A DNA stretch of 64,000 bases from Clitoria ternatea (taxonomy: Eukaryota > Streptophyta > Magnoliopsida > Fabales > Fabaceae), in the NCBI GenBank assembly GCA_037962975.1, contig CM075671.1, positions 40,324,501 through 40,388,500 on the forward strand, given 5' to 3'. The notes below the pieces were generated by a model. That model saw only the letters and a list, made by a program, of their open reading frames with translations. It did not search any database and was not told the DNA's origin. This document shows, one piece after another, positions 1 through 10,693 of this stretch (positions within the stretch are counted from its first letter, which is position 1; every line of letters starts with the position of its first letter). A program made the position numbers and the translations under genes.

Positions 1-2
1 TT

Positions 3-581
3 AGGGGTACTAGTTATTATGTCGCTGCAGGTCCAAGTGCTGCTGCTGCTACCCAGGAGGGAAGATTAGATTTCCTGGAAAGACGGTTAAGAGAGATGGA
101 AGGAACGAACAGGTTTGGAATGGGCAGTGCTGCACAACTATGTCTGATTCTCGATGTTGTTATTCCTCCCAAATTTAAAATGCCTGAATTTGATAAGTAT
201 CGGCGGCTAACCTGTCCGAAGAACCATCTTACCATGTACTACCGGAAGATGGCTTCTCATGCTTCCAATGACCCTCTGCTCATTCATTGTTTCCAAGATA
301 GTCTGGCTGAAGCACCTCTGACTTGGTACAATCATCTTAAATGATCTCGTATACGCTGTTGGGAGGATCTGGCAGATGCTTTCATGCAACAGTACAAGTA
401 TAATCTGGATATGGCGCCAGATAGAGTACGGTTGCAAAACATGACCAAAAAAGACAATGAGACATTTAAAGAGTACGCCCAACGGTGGCGTGAGGTAGCA
501 GCGCAGGTTGACCCGCCTCTATCCGAGAAGGAGGTAATTTCCACATTCATTGATACGCTCTAGTCACCTTTCTACGATAAG
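3..581 (+). pseudogene. Ogre gag, central part (broken)
   Basis: The frame enters from the left edge and encodes a typical plant gypsy Gag core (Retrotrans_gag type): an FxGxx-like segment, a WYNHL motif near 330-343, then a stretch with KEYAQRWRE near 470-495. Gag forms the cytoplasmic particle that packages element RNA. Two in-frame stops interrupt it: TGA at 342-344, where a CGA arginine codon is expected, and TAG at 561-563, where a CAG glutamine codon is expected. There is no frameshift, and the same frame continues into the 582-2669 ORF. Both stops are single C-to-T changes. The assignment is firm at family level. The protein start is outside the window. Confidence 0.85.
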
Positions 582-2669
582 ATGATTGGAAGCATTTCAT
601 CCCATTTCTTCGACATCATCACTATCGGAGAAAGAATAGAGAATTGCCTACGAACTAGGAAGATTACTCGAGGCCCATCTAGGGTTGGTACAACAAAAAA
701 ATCTTCACTTGGAGAAGGTAAGAGAAGAGAAGGAGAGACCAACCTAGTCTCTCATAACCAAAGAAGGAACCAGCCTAGACCACCTACCCCCGTCACCTTT
801 CCGTCAACTTATCATAACGCACCACATCCATATGTGGCTGCAATCCCAAATTTGAACCCACCACATTTCCGACCACCTGTTATGCGACCACCTGCACCAC
901 CACAAGCACCATACCAACCACCACAAATGAACCCACCAAATCCAAATCTGAGGAGGCAGAATAATGACCGTACTCAAGTGCAATTTGATCCAATTCCCAT
1001 GACCTACACTAAGCTTCTCCCCCATCTTATTGAAAACACACTGGTAGCACCTTGCCCTCTAAAACCACTTCAGCCACCTTATCCCAGAGGGTATGACCCA
1101 AATGCGCGGTGCGACTACCACGCCGGTGCACCAGGGCATTCCACCGAGAATTGCCTGGCACTGAAGTTTAAGGTAAGAGATTTAATCAGAGCTGATTGGA
1201 TAAGCTTCAAAGAGGGAAGCCCAAATGTGACCACCAATCCTCTGCCTAACCACGGGAGACCAGGTGTTAACGCTATAGAAAGAGATGAGGAATGTATTTC
1301 CAAGGTTGAGGACATCCAAATCCCGTTGGAAATGATTCACTCCCATATGCTTAAGATGGGATTGATAGAAAGATCATGGGATGAAGAATGCAATGACCTC
1401 CAGTCTGCAAAGCGAATGGGACTTCCAAAAAACCTTCAAGGACTTATGGACGATCATATCATAGAAGTTTGCAGGCATAGTGAAGGCAGGATAAATATGA
1501 TACAAGAGCAAAGCCGAGTTCGAGCCCCAAAGCCTCTAGTCATATTTTACAACAAAAATGCACCGGTGGCTCCGACTCCTGCTAAAACTGTCATCACGGT
1601 GAACGCGCCAACCCCGTTTCCTTACAAGGATTCACGAGCTGTGTCGTGGATGTATGGCACTGATGTGGTTGTTACTAGTTCTGAGGTAGTTGGTTCTACA
1701 CCATCATTCCCTGTCACGAATATTGCTGGAATTGGGGGTGTTACCCGGAGTGGAAGAGTATATGCTCCCCCAGAACCAAAACTTGACAAAGCTACAGGAG
1801 AGGTCAGACCTGGGAGGGGAGAATCCTCTGGTGAAACAAAGAAGGCTGTAACTAAAGAGGAAGCCCAAGAATTTCTAAGATTCATCTGCCATAGTGATTA
1901 CCAGGTGTTGGATCAATTGAACCACACCCCGGTAAAAATTTCTTTGTTGTCTTTATTGATGAGTTTCGAACCACACCGGAACACGCTGATGAAGGTTTTG
2001 AGTGAGGCATATGTGAAGCATGATTTGCCCATAGATAAGTTCGAGGGCATAGTGGGACACATTGTGGCCAACAATTATCTGACCTTTACGGATGACGAGA
2101 CACCAGTGGAAGGAAGAGGGCATAACAAAGCCCTTCATATCTCCGTAAAATGCCAAGACCATATCATGGCAAAGGTATTTCTTGACAATGGGTCGTCCCT
2201 AAACGTGATGCCAAAATCTACATTGGCAAAGTTGCCTTTTGATGGGACACATATGAGACCCAGTTCTATGGTAGTCCGGGCTTTCGACGGAACTCGCCGG
2301 GAGGTTATGGGGGAAATTGAACTGCCTATACAGGTTGGACCATGCACCTTTCAAATCCTTTTTCAAGTCATGGATATTACGCCCGCTTACAGTTGTTTGC
2401 TGGGACGGCCATGGATCTATTCAGCTGGGGTAGTCCCTTCCACCCTGCATCAGAAGTTGAAATTCATCATTGACAACAAGTTGGTGATTGTCTCTGGAGA
2501 AGAGGACTTGTTGGTCAGCAAACCTGCCAACACCCTATACATTGAAGCAACCGAGGAAGCCCTCGAAACCTCATTTCAGGCTTTAGAGGTAGCAAATGTA
2601 ACAAGCATTACGAAGACGTTCTTCCCAAACGTGCCTTTAATAGTTGCAAAAACAATGTTGAGAGAATGA
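582..2669 (+). pseudogene. Ogre gag C-terminus plus aspartic protease
   Basis: This 695-codon open stretch continues the gag frame, so the ATG at 582 is only the first Met after the upstream stop and not a true start. It holds a Pro/Asn/Gln-rich linker (about residues 65-140) and a zinc-knuckle-like C-x2-H-x5-H-x4-C cluster (about 177-191) of the variant kind found in Tat elements. The retropepsin domain has a D-N-G-S-S active-site loop near residues 536-540 and LLGRPW near 605. The protease cleaves the Gag-Pol polyprotein. The ORF ends at a TGA (2667-2669), but the same frame continues for another 123 codons, so this stop looks secondary. The length fits Tat Gag-PR. Confidence 0.87.
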
Positions 2670-3037
2670 TACAAGCTGGGGAGAGGGCTAGGGCGAGAGT
2701 TGGAAGGAAGAACCCAACCTATATGCCTTCCAGAGAACAAGGATAGATACGGTCTGGGGTACAAGCCTACAGCAGCTAACAGAAAAAGGGTAGGAGAAGA
2801 AAGAAGGGAGAGAAGGATTGCTTGCCTCACCGGTCAAGAATTCGACACTGCTAGAATCCCTATCTGTGACCTCTATCAAAGCTTCAGGAGCGCCGGGATT
2901 ATATATCCGGGTCAGGTGGCCATGGTTAGAGACGGGCCCAGCTATGATATGGAATTGGTGCATGCTTGCTCACCCGGTCAAGAACTGGACAACTGGGAAA
3001 TCATGGAGTTCCCCACAACTATCAATCCTCAGTCAAA
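2670..3037 (+). pseudogene. Ogre PR-RT linker with G-patch-like segment, exon 1 end
   Basis: The reading frame is the same as the gag-PR ORF. Just after the 2667 TGA it encodes a Gly-rich segment (G-x-G-LG, then RYGLGYKPT near 2745-2772) of the G-patch kind usually found between PR and RT in Tat elements. A basic R/E-rich stretch follows. The frame stays open until a TAA at 3039-3041 that overlaps a candidate splice donor (GT at 3038-3039). Joined to 3252 it runs on in frame into RT. The role of the G-patch in these elements is unknown to me. The splice join is inferred. Confidence 0.75.
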
Positions 3038-3251
3038 GTAATTGTTGTTGTTTTAAAAACTGGTCGATCCCTTTGCTATGCCTAAGGCTTTGGGATCTAT
3101 TTTGTAATAAGGGCAAAAACTTGCTTGTTTATTAAATTAAATGAACGCAGTCCAATTTCATACCTCATCTTTGTTTAATCTCTTTCTTTTAAACCTTCCA
3201 CTTGCTTGTCTTTCTTTGTTTTCATTCATTATAATATAACACCAAATGCAG
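3038..3251 (+). other. Predicted spliceosomal intron of the Ogre element
   Basis: The candidate donor is GTAATT at 3038-3043. The acceptor is TGCAG ending at 3251, preceded by a T-rich tract from about 3165 to 3225. Removing these 214 nt joins codon AA|A across the junction (phase 2) and keeps the PR frame open into the acidic S/E/D-rich segment just before RT. The interval itself has stops in the gag-pol frame. Ogre elements are known to splice an intron at this position. The exact borders are my prediction and need RNA support. Confidence 0.72.
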
Positions 3252-3870
3252 ATCTGAAAGCGATTCTTCTGAGAATAATGAGAACTCGATTCTGTTTCAT
3301 GACTCTGATAATGCGAATGATTACGCCTATGAGGAGAGTGAGGAAGACTTTGAACCTTCGCCCAAATTGACAAGATTAATGGAACAGGAAGATAAGGAAA
3401 TTCAACCTCATCAGGAAAAGATTGAGACCATTAACCTGGGAGATAAAGGGGAAAATAAAGAAGTCAAGATAGGTACCCTCTTAAGCAAACAGCAGCAGAG
3501 TGAATTGATTAAACTGCTCTTGGAATTTCAAGACATTTTTGCATGGTCATATCAAGATATGCCGGGTCTGGATAATAACATTGTGGAGCATAGGTTGCCT
3601 TTAAAGTCGGAATGTCCGCCGATCAAGCAAAAGCTGCGACGAATGAAACCAGAAATGCTTCTTAAGATCAAAGAAGAAGTCAAGAAACAATTCGATGTTG
3701 GTTTCTTAGCCGTAGCTAAATATCCGCAATGGGTAGCCAACATAGTTCCCGTTCCGAAGAAAGATGGGAAACTAAGGATGTGTGTGGATTACCGAGACTT
3801 GAATTGGGCGAGTCCTAAGGATGATTTTCCTTTACCCCAAATTGACGTGCTGGTTGATAACACGGCCTAG
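3252..3870 (+). pseudogene. Ogre reverse transcriptase, N-terminal part
   Basis: After the predicted acceptor the frame gives an acidic linker, then the PHQEKIETINLG-type segment (from about 3406), then the RT fingers and palm start: DIFAWSYQDMPG, PVPKKDGKLRMCVDYRDLN and DFPLPQID. RT copies element RNA into DNA in the cytoplasmic particle. The frame is closed by a TAG at 3868-3870. The codons after it, in the same frame, continue the RT fold, so only point stops separate this piece from the next. An apparent TTG start at 3367 is not meaningful, because translation should come from the upstream exon. Confidence 0.88.
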
Positions 3871-4350
3871 CACTCCATTTTCTCATTTATGGATGGATTT
3901 TTAGGATATAATTAGATCAAGATGGCACCGGAAGATATGGAAAAGACCATGTTCATCACTCTATGGGGTACCTTTTGTTACAAAGTAATGTCCTTCGGAT
4001 TGAAGAACACAGGAGCCACCTATCAAAGGGCAATGGTGACTCTCTTCCACGACATGATGCACAAGGAAATAGAAGTCTATGTGGATGACATAATTGCAAA
4101 ATCCAGATCTGAGGAAGAGCATATTACTGACCTGAGAAAACTTTTCGAAAGGTTAAGGAAATTCAAGCTTAGATTGAATCCCGCCAAGTGCACTTTTGGT
4201 GCAAGATCTGGCAAATTGTTAGGATTCATCGTGAATGAGAGAGGGATAGAGGTTGATCCTGACAAGGTCAAGGCAATTCTGGAAATGCCTCCTCCTCATA
4301 CAGAAAAAGAAGTCCGAGGGCTCTTGGGAAGATTGAATTACATTGCCTGA
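3871..4350 (+). pseudogene. Ogre reverse transcriptase, palm with YVDD
   Basis: This continues the RT frame through an in-frame TAG at 3913-3915, where the family has Gln, so a CAG-to-TAG change is likely. It then carries the MSFGLKNTGATYQRAM helix and an intact catalytic YVDD box at 4078-4089, followed by the thumb with KCTFGARSGKLLGFIV. A TGA at 4348-4350 ends it; the family has Arg (CGA) there. The active site is therefore intact although the reading frame is not. No indel is seen. Confidence 0.9.
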
Positions 4351-4923
4351 TTCATTTGCCAAATGACGGCAACCTGTGAGCTAATTTTCAAATTGCTTTG
4401 CAAGAACCAGCCTGGGCAGTGGAATGAAGATTGCCAGATTGCATTTGAAAAGATAAAGCAGTACTTATTAGAGCCACCAGTCTTGGTGCCGCCCGTTCAT
4501 GGGAGACCGCTAATCCTGTACCTGATCGTGCTGAATGAATCCATGGGATATGTGTTAGGTCAACATGATGAGACTGGGAGGAAGGAATGTGCCATCTACT
4601 ACTTGAGCAAGAGATTTACCGAATGCGAGATGAGGTATTCATCTCTTGAAAGAACATGTTGTGCATTGGCCTGGGCTGCCCTGCGCTTACGGCAATACAT
4701 GCTTAATCATACTACTTAGCTGGTGTCTAAGATGGATCCCATCAAGTATATCTTTGAAAAACCTGCTTTGACTGGGAGGATTGCCCGTTGGCAAGTGTTA
4801 CTGACAGAATACGACATAACATATGTCACCCAAAAGGCAATCAAAGGAAGTGCGCTAGCAGATTACTTGGCACACCAACCCATTGAGGCTTACCAACCAA
4901 TGCGGCATGATTTCCTGGATTAG
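4351..4923 (+). pseudogene. Ogre RT connection and first RNase H domain
   Basis: The frame continues with the RT-RNase H connection and a gypsy RNase H-like domain: LYLIVLNESMGYVLGQ (4516-4563), YYLSKRFTECEMRYS and RLRQYML. The first RNase H catalytic aspartate, usually in a LYL-x-V-S/T-D context, is replaced here. Decay of this first domain is common in the lineage, which carries a second RNase H. Stops fall at TAG 4717-4719 (a TGG or CAG origin is plausible) and TAG 4921-4923. There is no frameshift. The domain would degrade the RNA of RNA-DNA hybrids. Confidence 0.82.
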
Positions 4924-6339
4924 GATATTTTGGCCCTCTTCAAAGAAGAAGATGGCCTGGAAACCAGGTGGATCATGAGATTCGATGGGGCGTCCAATGC
5001 ACTAGGACATGGAATTGGGGTTATCCTGATTTCGCCTGATAAGGAATTCATCCCTATTTGTGCTCGGCTGTGTTTTGATTGCACTAATAATGTTGCGGAA
5101 TATGAAGCATGTTCTCTAGGAATGCAAGTGGCTCTGAACAGGGGAATAAAGGTTCTGGAAGTTTATGGAGATTCTGCTTTGGTTATCCATCAACTAAAAG
5201 ATGAGTGGGAAACTAGAGACAATAAACTAGTTCCTTATCATGCTCACATCAAAGAGATGATCAAAAGATTTGATGAAGTTACTTTCCATCATGTTCCACG
5301 GGAGGACAACCAAATGGCAGATGCTTTAGCCACCCTAGCCGCTATGTTCGAAGTCAGCAATGATTACGAAGTGCCTCTCATTAAGGTAAAGAAGCAGCAA
5401 GAACCTGCCCATTGCCAGGTCATAGAAGAAGAACCGGATGGCAAGCCTTGGTATCATGACATCAAAAGATACCTCCAATGCCAAGAATACCCTGAAGACA
5501 TCACAAATAATGACAAACAAACTTTGAGGAGGCTAGCTATGGGATACCTATTGAGTGGTAACGTGCTATACAAGAGGAATTATGATTCCGTTCTCCTCCG
5601 GTGTGTTGATACCGTTGGGGCAAACCAAATCATGAAAGATATCCACGAAGGATCTTTCGAAACTCACACAAACGGACACGCTATGTCAAGAAAAATCCTG
5701 AGAGCTGGATATTATTGGATGACTATGGAAGCGGATTATTTTGCTTATGTACGAAGGTGTCATAAATGTCAGATTTATGCTGATCACATTCATGCACCAC
5801 CTTCATCCCTAAATGTCTTGTCAGCACCATGGCCTTTTTTAATGTGGTGTATGGATGTAATTGGGCCCATTGAGCCAAAAGCCTCAAACGGTCATCGTTT
5901 CATTCTGGTCGCCATCGACTATTTCACCAAGTGGGTGGAGGCAGCTTCGTACACCAATGTGACAAAAAATGTTGTGATCAAATTCATCAAGCGTGAGCTG
6001 ATATGTCGGTATGGCCTACCAAGCCAAATCATTACGAACAATGGTACAAATTTAAACACTAAAATGATGAAAGAGCTTTGTGAGACCTTTAAAATATCCC
6101 ACCACAACTCCTCTCCGTACCGTCCAAAAATGAATGGAGCAGTCGAGGCGGCAAACAAAAATATCAAGAAGATAGTGCAAAAGATGGTGGTAACATACAA
6201 AGACTGGCATAAAATTCTCCCTTTTGTGCTGCACGGATACCGAACCTCGGTGCGAACCTCAACTGGGGCAACCCTATTTTCTTTGGTCTACGGAATAGAA
6301 GTTGTACTACCATTTGAAGTGGAAATTCATCCCTTAGGG
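4924..6339 (+). pseudogene. Ogre second RNase H (aRNH) and integrase core
   Basis: The first about 140 residues are an archaeal-type RNase H: FDGASN, NNVAEYEA, VYGDSALV and NQMADALA carry all four acidic catalytic positions. Integrase follows. Its HHCC zinc finger (H...H...CHKC, about 5641-5775) is followed by the catalytic core with WCMDVIGPI (first D) at about 5845-5870, then ITNNGTN at about 6028-6050, where the second catalytic Asp reads Asn, then NGAVEAANK with the Glu. The D-to-N change is one G-to-A step and would kill integration. The ATG at 4930 is not a start, since the frame runs in from upstream. The frame is lost at about 6336-6340. Confidence 0.9.
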
Positions 6340-6686
6340 TGATCATGGAAGCCAAACTGGAAGAAGCTAAATGGGTCCAGGCCAAATATGACCAACTGAA
6401 TCTGATTGACGGGAAGAGGTTAACCACCCTTTGCCAGTGACAATTGTATCAAAGACGCATAAAGCGGGCATACGAAAAGAAAGTGCGCCCCCGACAGTTC
6501 CAAGAAGGGAATTTGGTCCTCAAGAAGATTTTGCCAATTCAAAAAGACGTCCGAGGGAAATAGACACCTAATTATGAAGGACCATATGTTATAAAAAAGG
6601 CTTTTTCTAGAAGAGCTCTCATGCTTACCAACATGGACGAAGACGACCTGCCAATGCCTGTCAATGCCAATGCAGTGAAGAAATAA
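6340..6686 (+). pseudogene. Ogre integrase C-terminus, frame shifted
   Basis: Relative to the upstream ORF the family sequence continues in the -1 frame from about 6337, which implies a one-base loss. It encodes the usual end of Tat integrase: an EAKWVQ-type segment, a KKVRPRQFQEGNLVLKK motif (about 6480-6530), then NYEGPYV and ALML. Stops fall at TGA 6438-6440 and TAG 6561-6563. The natural terminator looks to be TAA at 6684-6686. This part of integrase usually binds DNA. The join is described here only as evidence of decay. Confidence 0.82.
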
Positions 6687-7520
6687 TTTGCATAATATAA
6701 AAATAAAAAGAAAAAAGCTCGCTAGGTTGAAAACCTGAAAAGGCGGCCTAGGCAAAAGTTAGAGCAACAAGATGAGCCGAAAACCTGAAAGGGCGGTTCA
6801 GACTAAATCACAAACTCGACTCTGCAACATAAACCCTGCGAGCCGAAAACAAAGGAAGTCAAAATGGGGTATTAGGGCCATTGTCAAATTACGCCCTCAG
6901 AAGCAAAATCAGAGGATGAACACGAAGTCATGATAAATGGGTCAAGTTTCTCATTGCTCTCAGAAGATCACTAGAGGATATATGAGCCTTCCCCTTTCCA
7001 CTTGCCTTCCATTCTTTATATCTTATCATATCTCTGTGTTTAATATTATTTTCATCACCACTGTACATACCTGATGTTTGTAAATAAAATTCTCCCTTTT
7101 CCTATATATGTTCATGGCTAAATTTTATGAATAAATAAGTTTTTGCCTAAAAGAAATTTTTAAAAATTAAAAATGATAGAGCGTAAAGTTATGGGGAACG
7201 AAATGCATCCTAGCGCCAGACTTCGCTTGGTATAAGCATAACCATCTCCGCTAAATACGCTCGCCAAAGTCAGAGGATGTTTCTATTTCATCCATAAGTT
7301 ACCTTAAAAAGCCAGTCGCCAGGAAAAATTTACCTGTAAGTCTTTTTATACTAACTCACTTTCTTGTTAAAGGGACACTGAATCCATCATCCAAAAGCAG
7401 GTAATCGCCAAAGCTTTCCCCCAGCAAGACCCACTGTTCGTACCTAAATAGAACGCAGACTGAGGGTCCTTCCCGAGGAAAATCACAAAATGGGATCAGA
7501 TCCTTCAACCAGGATGTTTC
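6687..7520 (+). other. Ogre 3' untranslated region, no gene
   Basis: There is no credible ORF. Just after pol lie two short related segments (about 6719-6755 and 6776-6805) with GAAAACCTGAAAGGGCGG-like wording, which I recognise from the post-pol region of Tat elements. AT-rich sequence follows, with no tandem structure I can define. No polypurine tract could be assigned with confidence. Confidence 0.6.
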
Positions 7521-7572
7521 TTTGATCAAGCTTAGGAGAACTTATCCTTCCCTAGGGACTTCACCATTACTA

Positions 7573-7970
7573 AGCAGCTCAAACTGGGGCATCTCCCCAG
7601 ATTACCCCAAATTTCCAAAAAAAAACTCAAACTGGGGCATCTCCCCAGATTTCTCCTCCAGTCAAGGGGTAATACCCCGAATTTCCAAAAAAAAAAACAC
7701 AAACTGGGGCATCTCCCCAGATTTCTCTTCTAGTAAAAAGGGGCAATACCCCAAGGTTCTTTTAACTTTTCCAAAACTAGGGCATAACCCCAAAGCTCTA
7801 GATCCTGGTTAATTTGGACAGAACGTCCTGTTAACCCCCAGTTCTTTTTCAATCAAGGGGCAATACCCCAAGATTTTTTCAAACCATCTCAAACTGGGGC
7901 ATCACCCCAGATTTATTCTCTTTCAGTCAAGGGGCAATTCCCGAAGAACCTTCAGTCATGACAAACCGGG
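7573..7970 (+). repeat. Array of small GC stem-loops in Ogre tail
   Basis: CTGGGGCATCTCCCCAG-type units (6-bp stem, 5-nt loop) recur near 7582, 7632, 7706 and 7894. They alternate with GGGGCAATACCCC-type hairpins (near 7664, 7741, 7857, 7921) and degenerate versions. Spacing is irregular, about 25-75 bp. An AACGTCCTGTTA box sits at about 7822. The open frame 7522-7812 is a by-product of the repeats. Confidence 0.8.
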
Positions 7971-8047
7971 GCATCACCTCGAGCCTTTAGGACCAGTGAG
8001 TTAATTCGGACGAGACGTCCTGTTAGCTCCCCTAATTTTTTACCTTC

Positions 8048-8353
8048 CAGTCAACCGTGAGGTAACACCCTCACCTTTTACTTTTCCAGTCAACCGAGAG
8101 GCAACACCCTCACCCTTTATTTTTTCAGTCAACCGAGGGGCAACACCCTCACCTTTACTTTTCCAGTCAACCGAGAGGCAACACCCTCACCTTTACTTTT
8201 CCTGTCAACCGAGAGGCAACACCCTCACCCTTTATTTTTCCAGTCAACCGAGAGGCAACACCCTCACCTTTACTTTTGCTGTTCACCGAGAGGTAACACC
8301 CTCACCTTTACTTTTCACTAAGAGGCAATACCCACGCCGTTTACTTTCCAGTC
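8048..8353 (+). repeat. 38-39 bp minisatellite, about 8 copies
   Basis: Units start with CAGTCAACCGAGAGGCAA at 8048, 8087, 8126, 8164, 8202, 8241 and 8279, plus a decayed eighth from about 8317. The end of each unit is a pyrimidine-rich CCCTCACCTTTACTTTTC stretch. Copies differ by a few bases. The array lies within the Ogre tail. I see no coding potential. Confidence 0.9.
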
Positions 8354-8970
8354 ATGAACTTAGAAAACCCCTACCTAGACAATTTTCGAGCGCACCCCAA
8401 CTCATTCATTTTTCTCCAAAGCTTCGGATGCCCATTTCTAGGTTGCTCAAGATGCTAGGGTAATCCTTTAGGTCAATTTCAAAAACAAAACAAAAAAAAA
8501 CAAAAAAAAAAGATTCAAGTGTCAATTCTTAGGTTTTCCCCCTTATCTGTTACTCCTGGTTATTAGAGTCAGCATGACTTCGACAATGGTGTTCACGTCT
8601 TTACTCCCTTTCCATTTCAAAAGCAAGAAGAAACTTCATGCTTTTCCTCATGGAAAAGAAGTAAAGAGAAGCATCTGTGAACACCTAGTTCGGTCCAGTC
8701 AATTTTCACCAAGAATAGGGAATTTTCGTACTTGGAATCCCTTCTTTCTATTTGTGCTCATCTTCAGGGCTGTCTTAGGCTCCAATTGATATCCACAAGT
8801 GAAAAGAATTAAAAAAAATAATAATAATAAAAAATAAATAAAAAAATTCTGACTCAAAAATGATCATTTCCGAGTAAGATGACTCGGAATGATCATTTCC
8901 GAGTAAGGAGTCTCTGAGTGAGACATGGTCGAGTGGTATGTTGATGTATGGTGATGTGAGTGGGAATTTC
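8354..8970 (+). other. Ogre tail, low-complexity, no gene
   Basis: Nothing codable. It contains A-rich runs (about 8484-8512 and 8809-8846) and, at 8869-8890, a perfect inverted repeat TTCCGAGT / ACTCGGAA with a 6-nt loop. That inverted repeat introduces the TCCGAGT word dominating the next 1.7 kb. Confidence 0.6.
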
Positions 8971-9070
8971 ACCCAAGCGAGACTGTGGTGAATCAGGAAT
9001 TGACCTCTGGCCTGTTCTCGCTCAAGCGGAAAGATGAGCGCTCAAGCGAGTGGGAATCCCGCTCAAGCGG
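8970..9070 (+). repeat. Ogre cluster of CGCTCAAGCG boxes at about 20-bp spacing
   Basis: Near-palindromic boxes CTCGCTCAAGCG and variants are centred at about 8974, 9023, 9043 and 9064 (steps 49, 20, 21). The same word, in both orientations and with the same 20-bp step, forms a large array in the chromoviral sequence at 19.18-19.70 kb. Confidence 0.75.
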
Positions 9071-9089
9071 AAAGGCGTTTCAAGTAACG

Positions 9090-10690
9090 TGTCTCCGAGT
9101 GAGGCGTTGCCGAGTGAATTGTCACCGGGTAGGGTGTTTCCGAGTGGAGGATTCCCGATTGAAACCACTGAATGAAAAAGGGACTGCCTTTGAATGAATA
9201 CTTACCGATTGGATACATCCGAGCGAAGGATAATCCCCGACTGAAGCCAGTCCGAATGAAAAGCAAGTCCGAGTGAAGAAAAGGCTCCGACCTCGAATGA
9301 GCCTCTTTCGGGCAGAAACTTTCAAGGTCTATCTTTCCGAGTGGGATGTCACCAAGGAAGCCATTTCCGAGTGGTTTGCTTCTGAGAGATATATTTCCGA
9401 GTGGTTTACTTCCGAAAGATGTATTTCCGAGTAGTATGTTGGCATTTCCGAGTGGGCTTCAGGTGTGGGAGTTACTTCCAAACAAGAAAAGGCTCTGATT
9501 GGTTATTTCCATGTGTGGTAAAATCTCTTTTAATTTCCATGTGTCCTAATGATGATTTCCGAGTGGGTTATTCCGAGGGAAGGACATTCCGAGTGAAATG
9601 GGACTGTTATGAGTGAGTATCCCTCAATTGGAGGAGAATCCGAAAGGAAGCTCCCCGACTGCAACTAATCCGAGTGAAGGATTGCTGATTGAAGTGAATC
9701 AGGTTGGGGAACAATTGTTTCTTCTGGACAAAATTGCCTCCGAGTGGAAGACTCCAGAGTGAATTGATTCCGAGTGGAAGAAACTCTGAACCTTAGAAGA
9801 ACAATTGTCAGGAAAGGCATTTCCGAGTAGTATACCTCTTCAAACAAAGAAAGATCCGACCAGGAATGAATCACTTTCAGCCAGATTCTCAAGTTTCACA
9901 CTAAGCCCGAGTAAAGATTCTAAGGAAAGAACATCCGAGTGAGTTGAGGCAGAGAGCTCTATTTTCAAACAAAGCAAGGCTCAGACCTGTAATGAATTTC
10001 TATCGGTCAGATTCTCAAAACCCAAATTATGATTGAAAAGAAGGCCGGCTCTGAATAAATATATCCGGGTGGCCAGATTCTCAAGTTCCAAGTCCTGAGT
10101 AAGAAGAGAGTCGGTTTCCGAGTGATTGCACCCGAAGGATTAAAGCTGAGTTCCGAATTCTGATTGAAAAAAGACCGACTCCGAGTGAATAAAACCGAGG
10201 AGTTGATTGATGACTGAAGCTGTTCCGAGTGAAAACAAGGTCGACTCCGAATGAATCCGAAGGGTTAATTGTCAATCCAAATTCTGATTGAAAAGAAAGC
10301 GGGATTTCTGTTAAATTACTCCTGAATGAACACATCCGAGTGGGAAGCATTGTTGAAGCTAAGTTCCGAATTCTGGGTGGGGAATAAGGCCGATTTCCGA
10401 GTGAATACATCCAAAGGATGGATGACGAGTGAAACCATTTCTGATTGAAAAGTAAGTAAATACATCTGAATGGTTGGATTTTCTCAAAGTTCCATTCTGA
10501 TTGAAGAAACAAGGACGACTCCCGATTGTACAACAGAATGGAATGATTGGCGACTGAAGGCTATTCCGAGTGAATGTGTCCGAGTGGAGTGAAGGAGGGG
10601 TCGTTCTCGACTGAATGGCTCCCAAGCAAATCCGAACAAGTTTCTCCAAGTGATTCAATTCCAGAGACATAGCCGAGTGAAAATTTTAGG
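9090..10690 (+). repeat. TCCGAGTG word array, locally 15-bp phased
   Basis: Dozens of TCCGAGTG, TCCGATTG and TCTGAGTG words. Between 9094 and 9154 they start at 9094, 9109, 9124, 9139 and 9154, and between 9365 and 9425 at 9365, 9380, 9395, 9410 and 9425: exact 15-bp steps. Elsewhere spacing is looser (15-21 bp and larger). ORFs called here on either strand are artefacts of a 15-bp (five-codon) period. The array lies upstream of the LTR TATA box and is probably LTR or 3' UTR sequence. Confidence 0.8.
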
Positions 10691-10693
10691 AAA

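Noticed and set aside
582..2669. A 695-residue host protein
   Set aside because: It is the C-terminal half of an Ogre Gag plus protease (knuckle, DNGSS loop), and the frame continues past both ends through single stops.
9122..10670. Open frames on both strands in the TCCGAGTG array
   Set aside because: A 15-bp period keeps several frames open by chance; the translations are low-complexity and in both strands.
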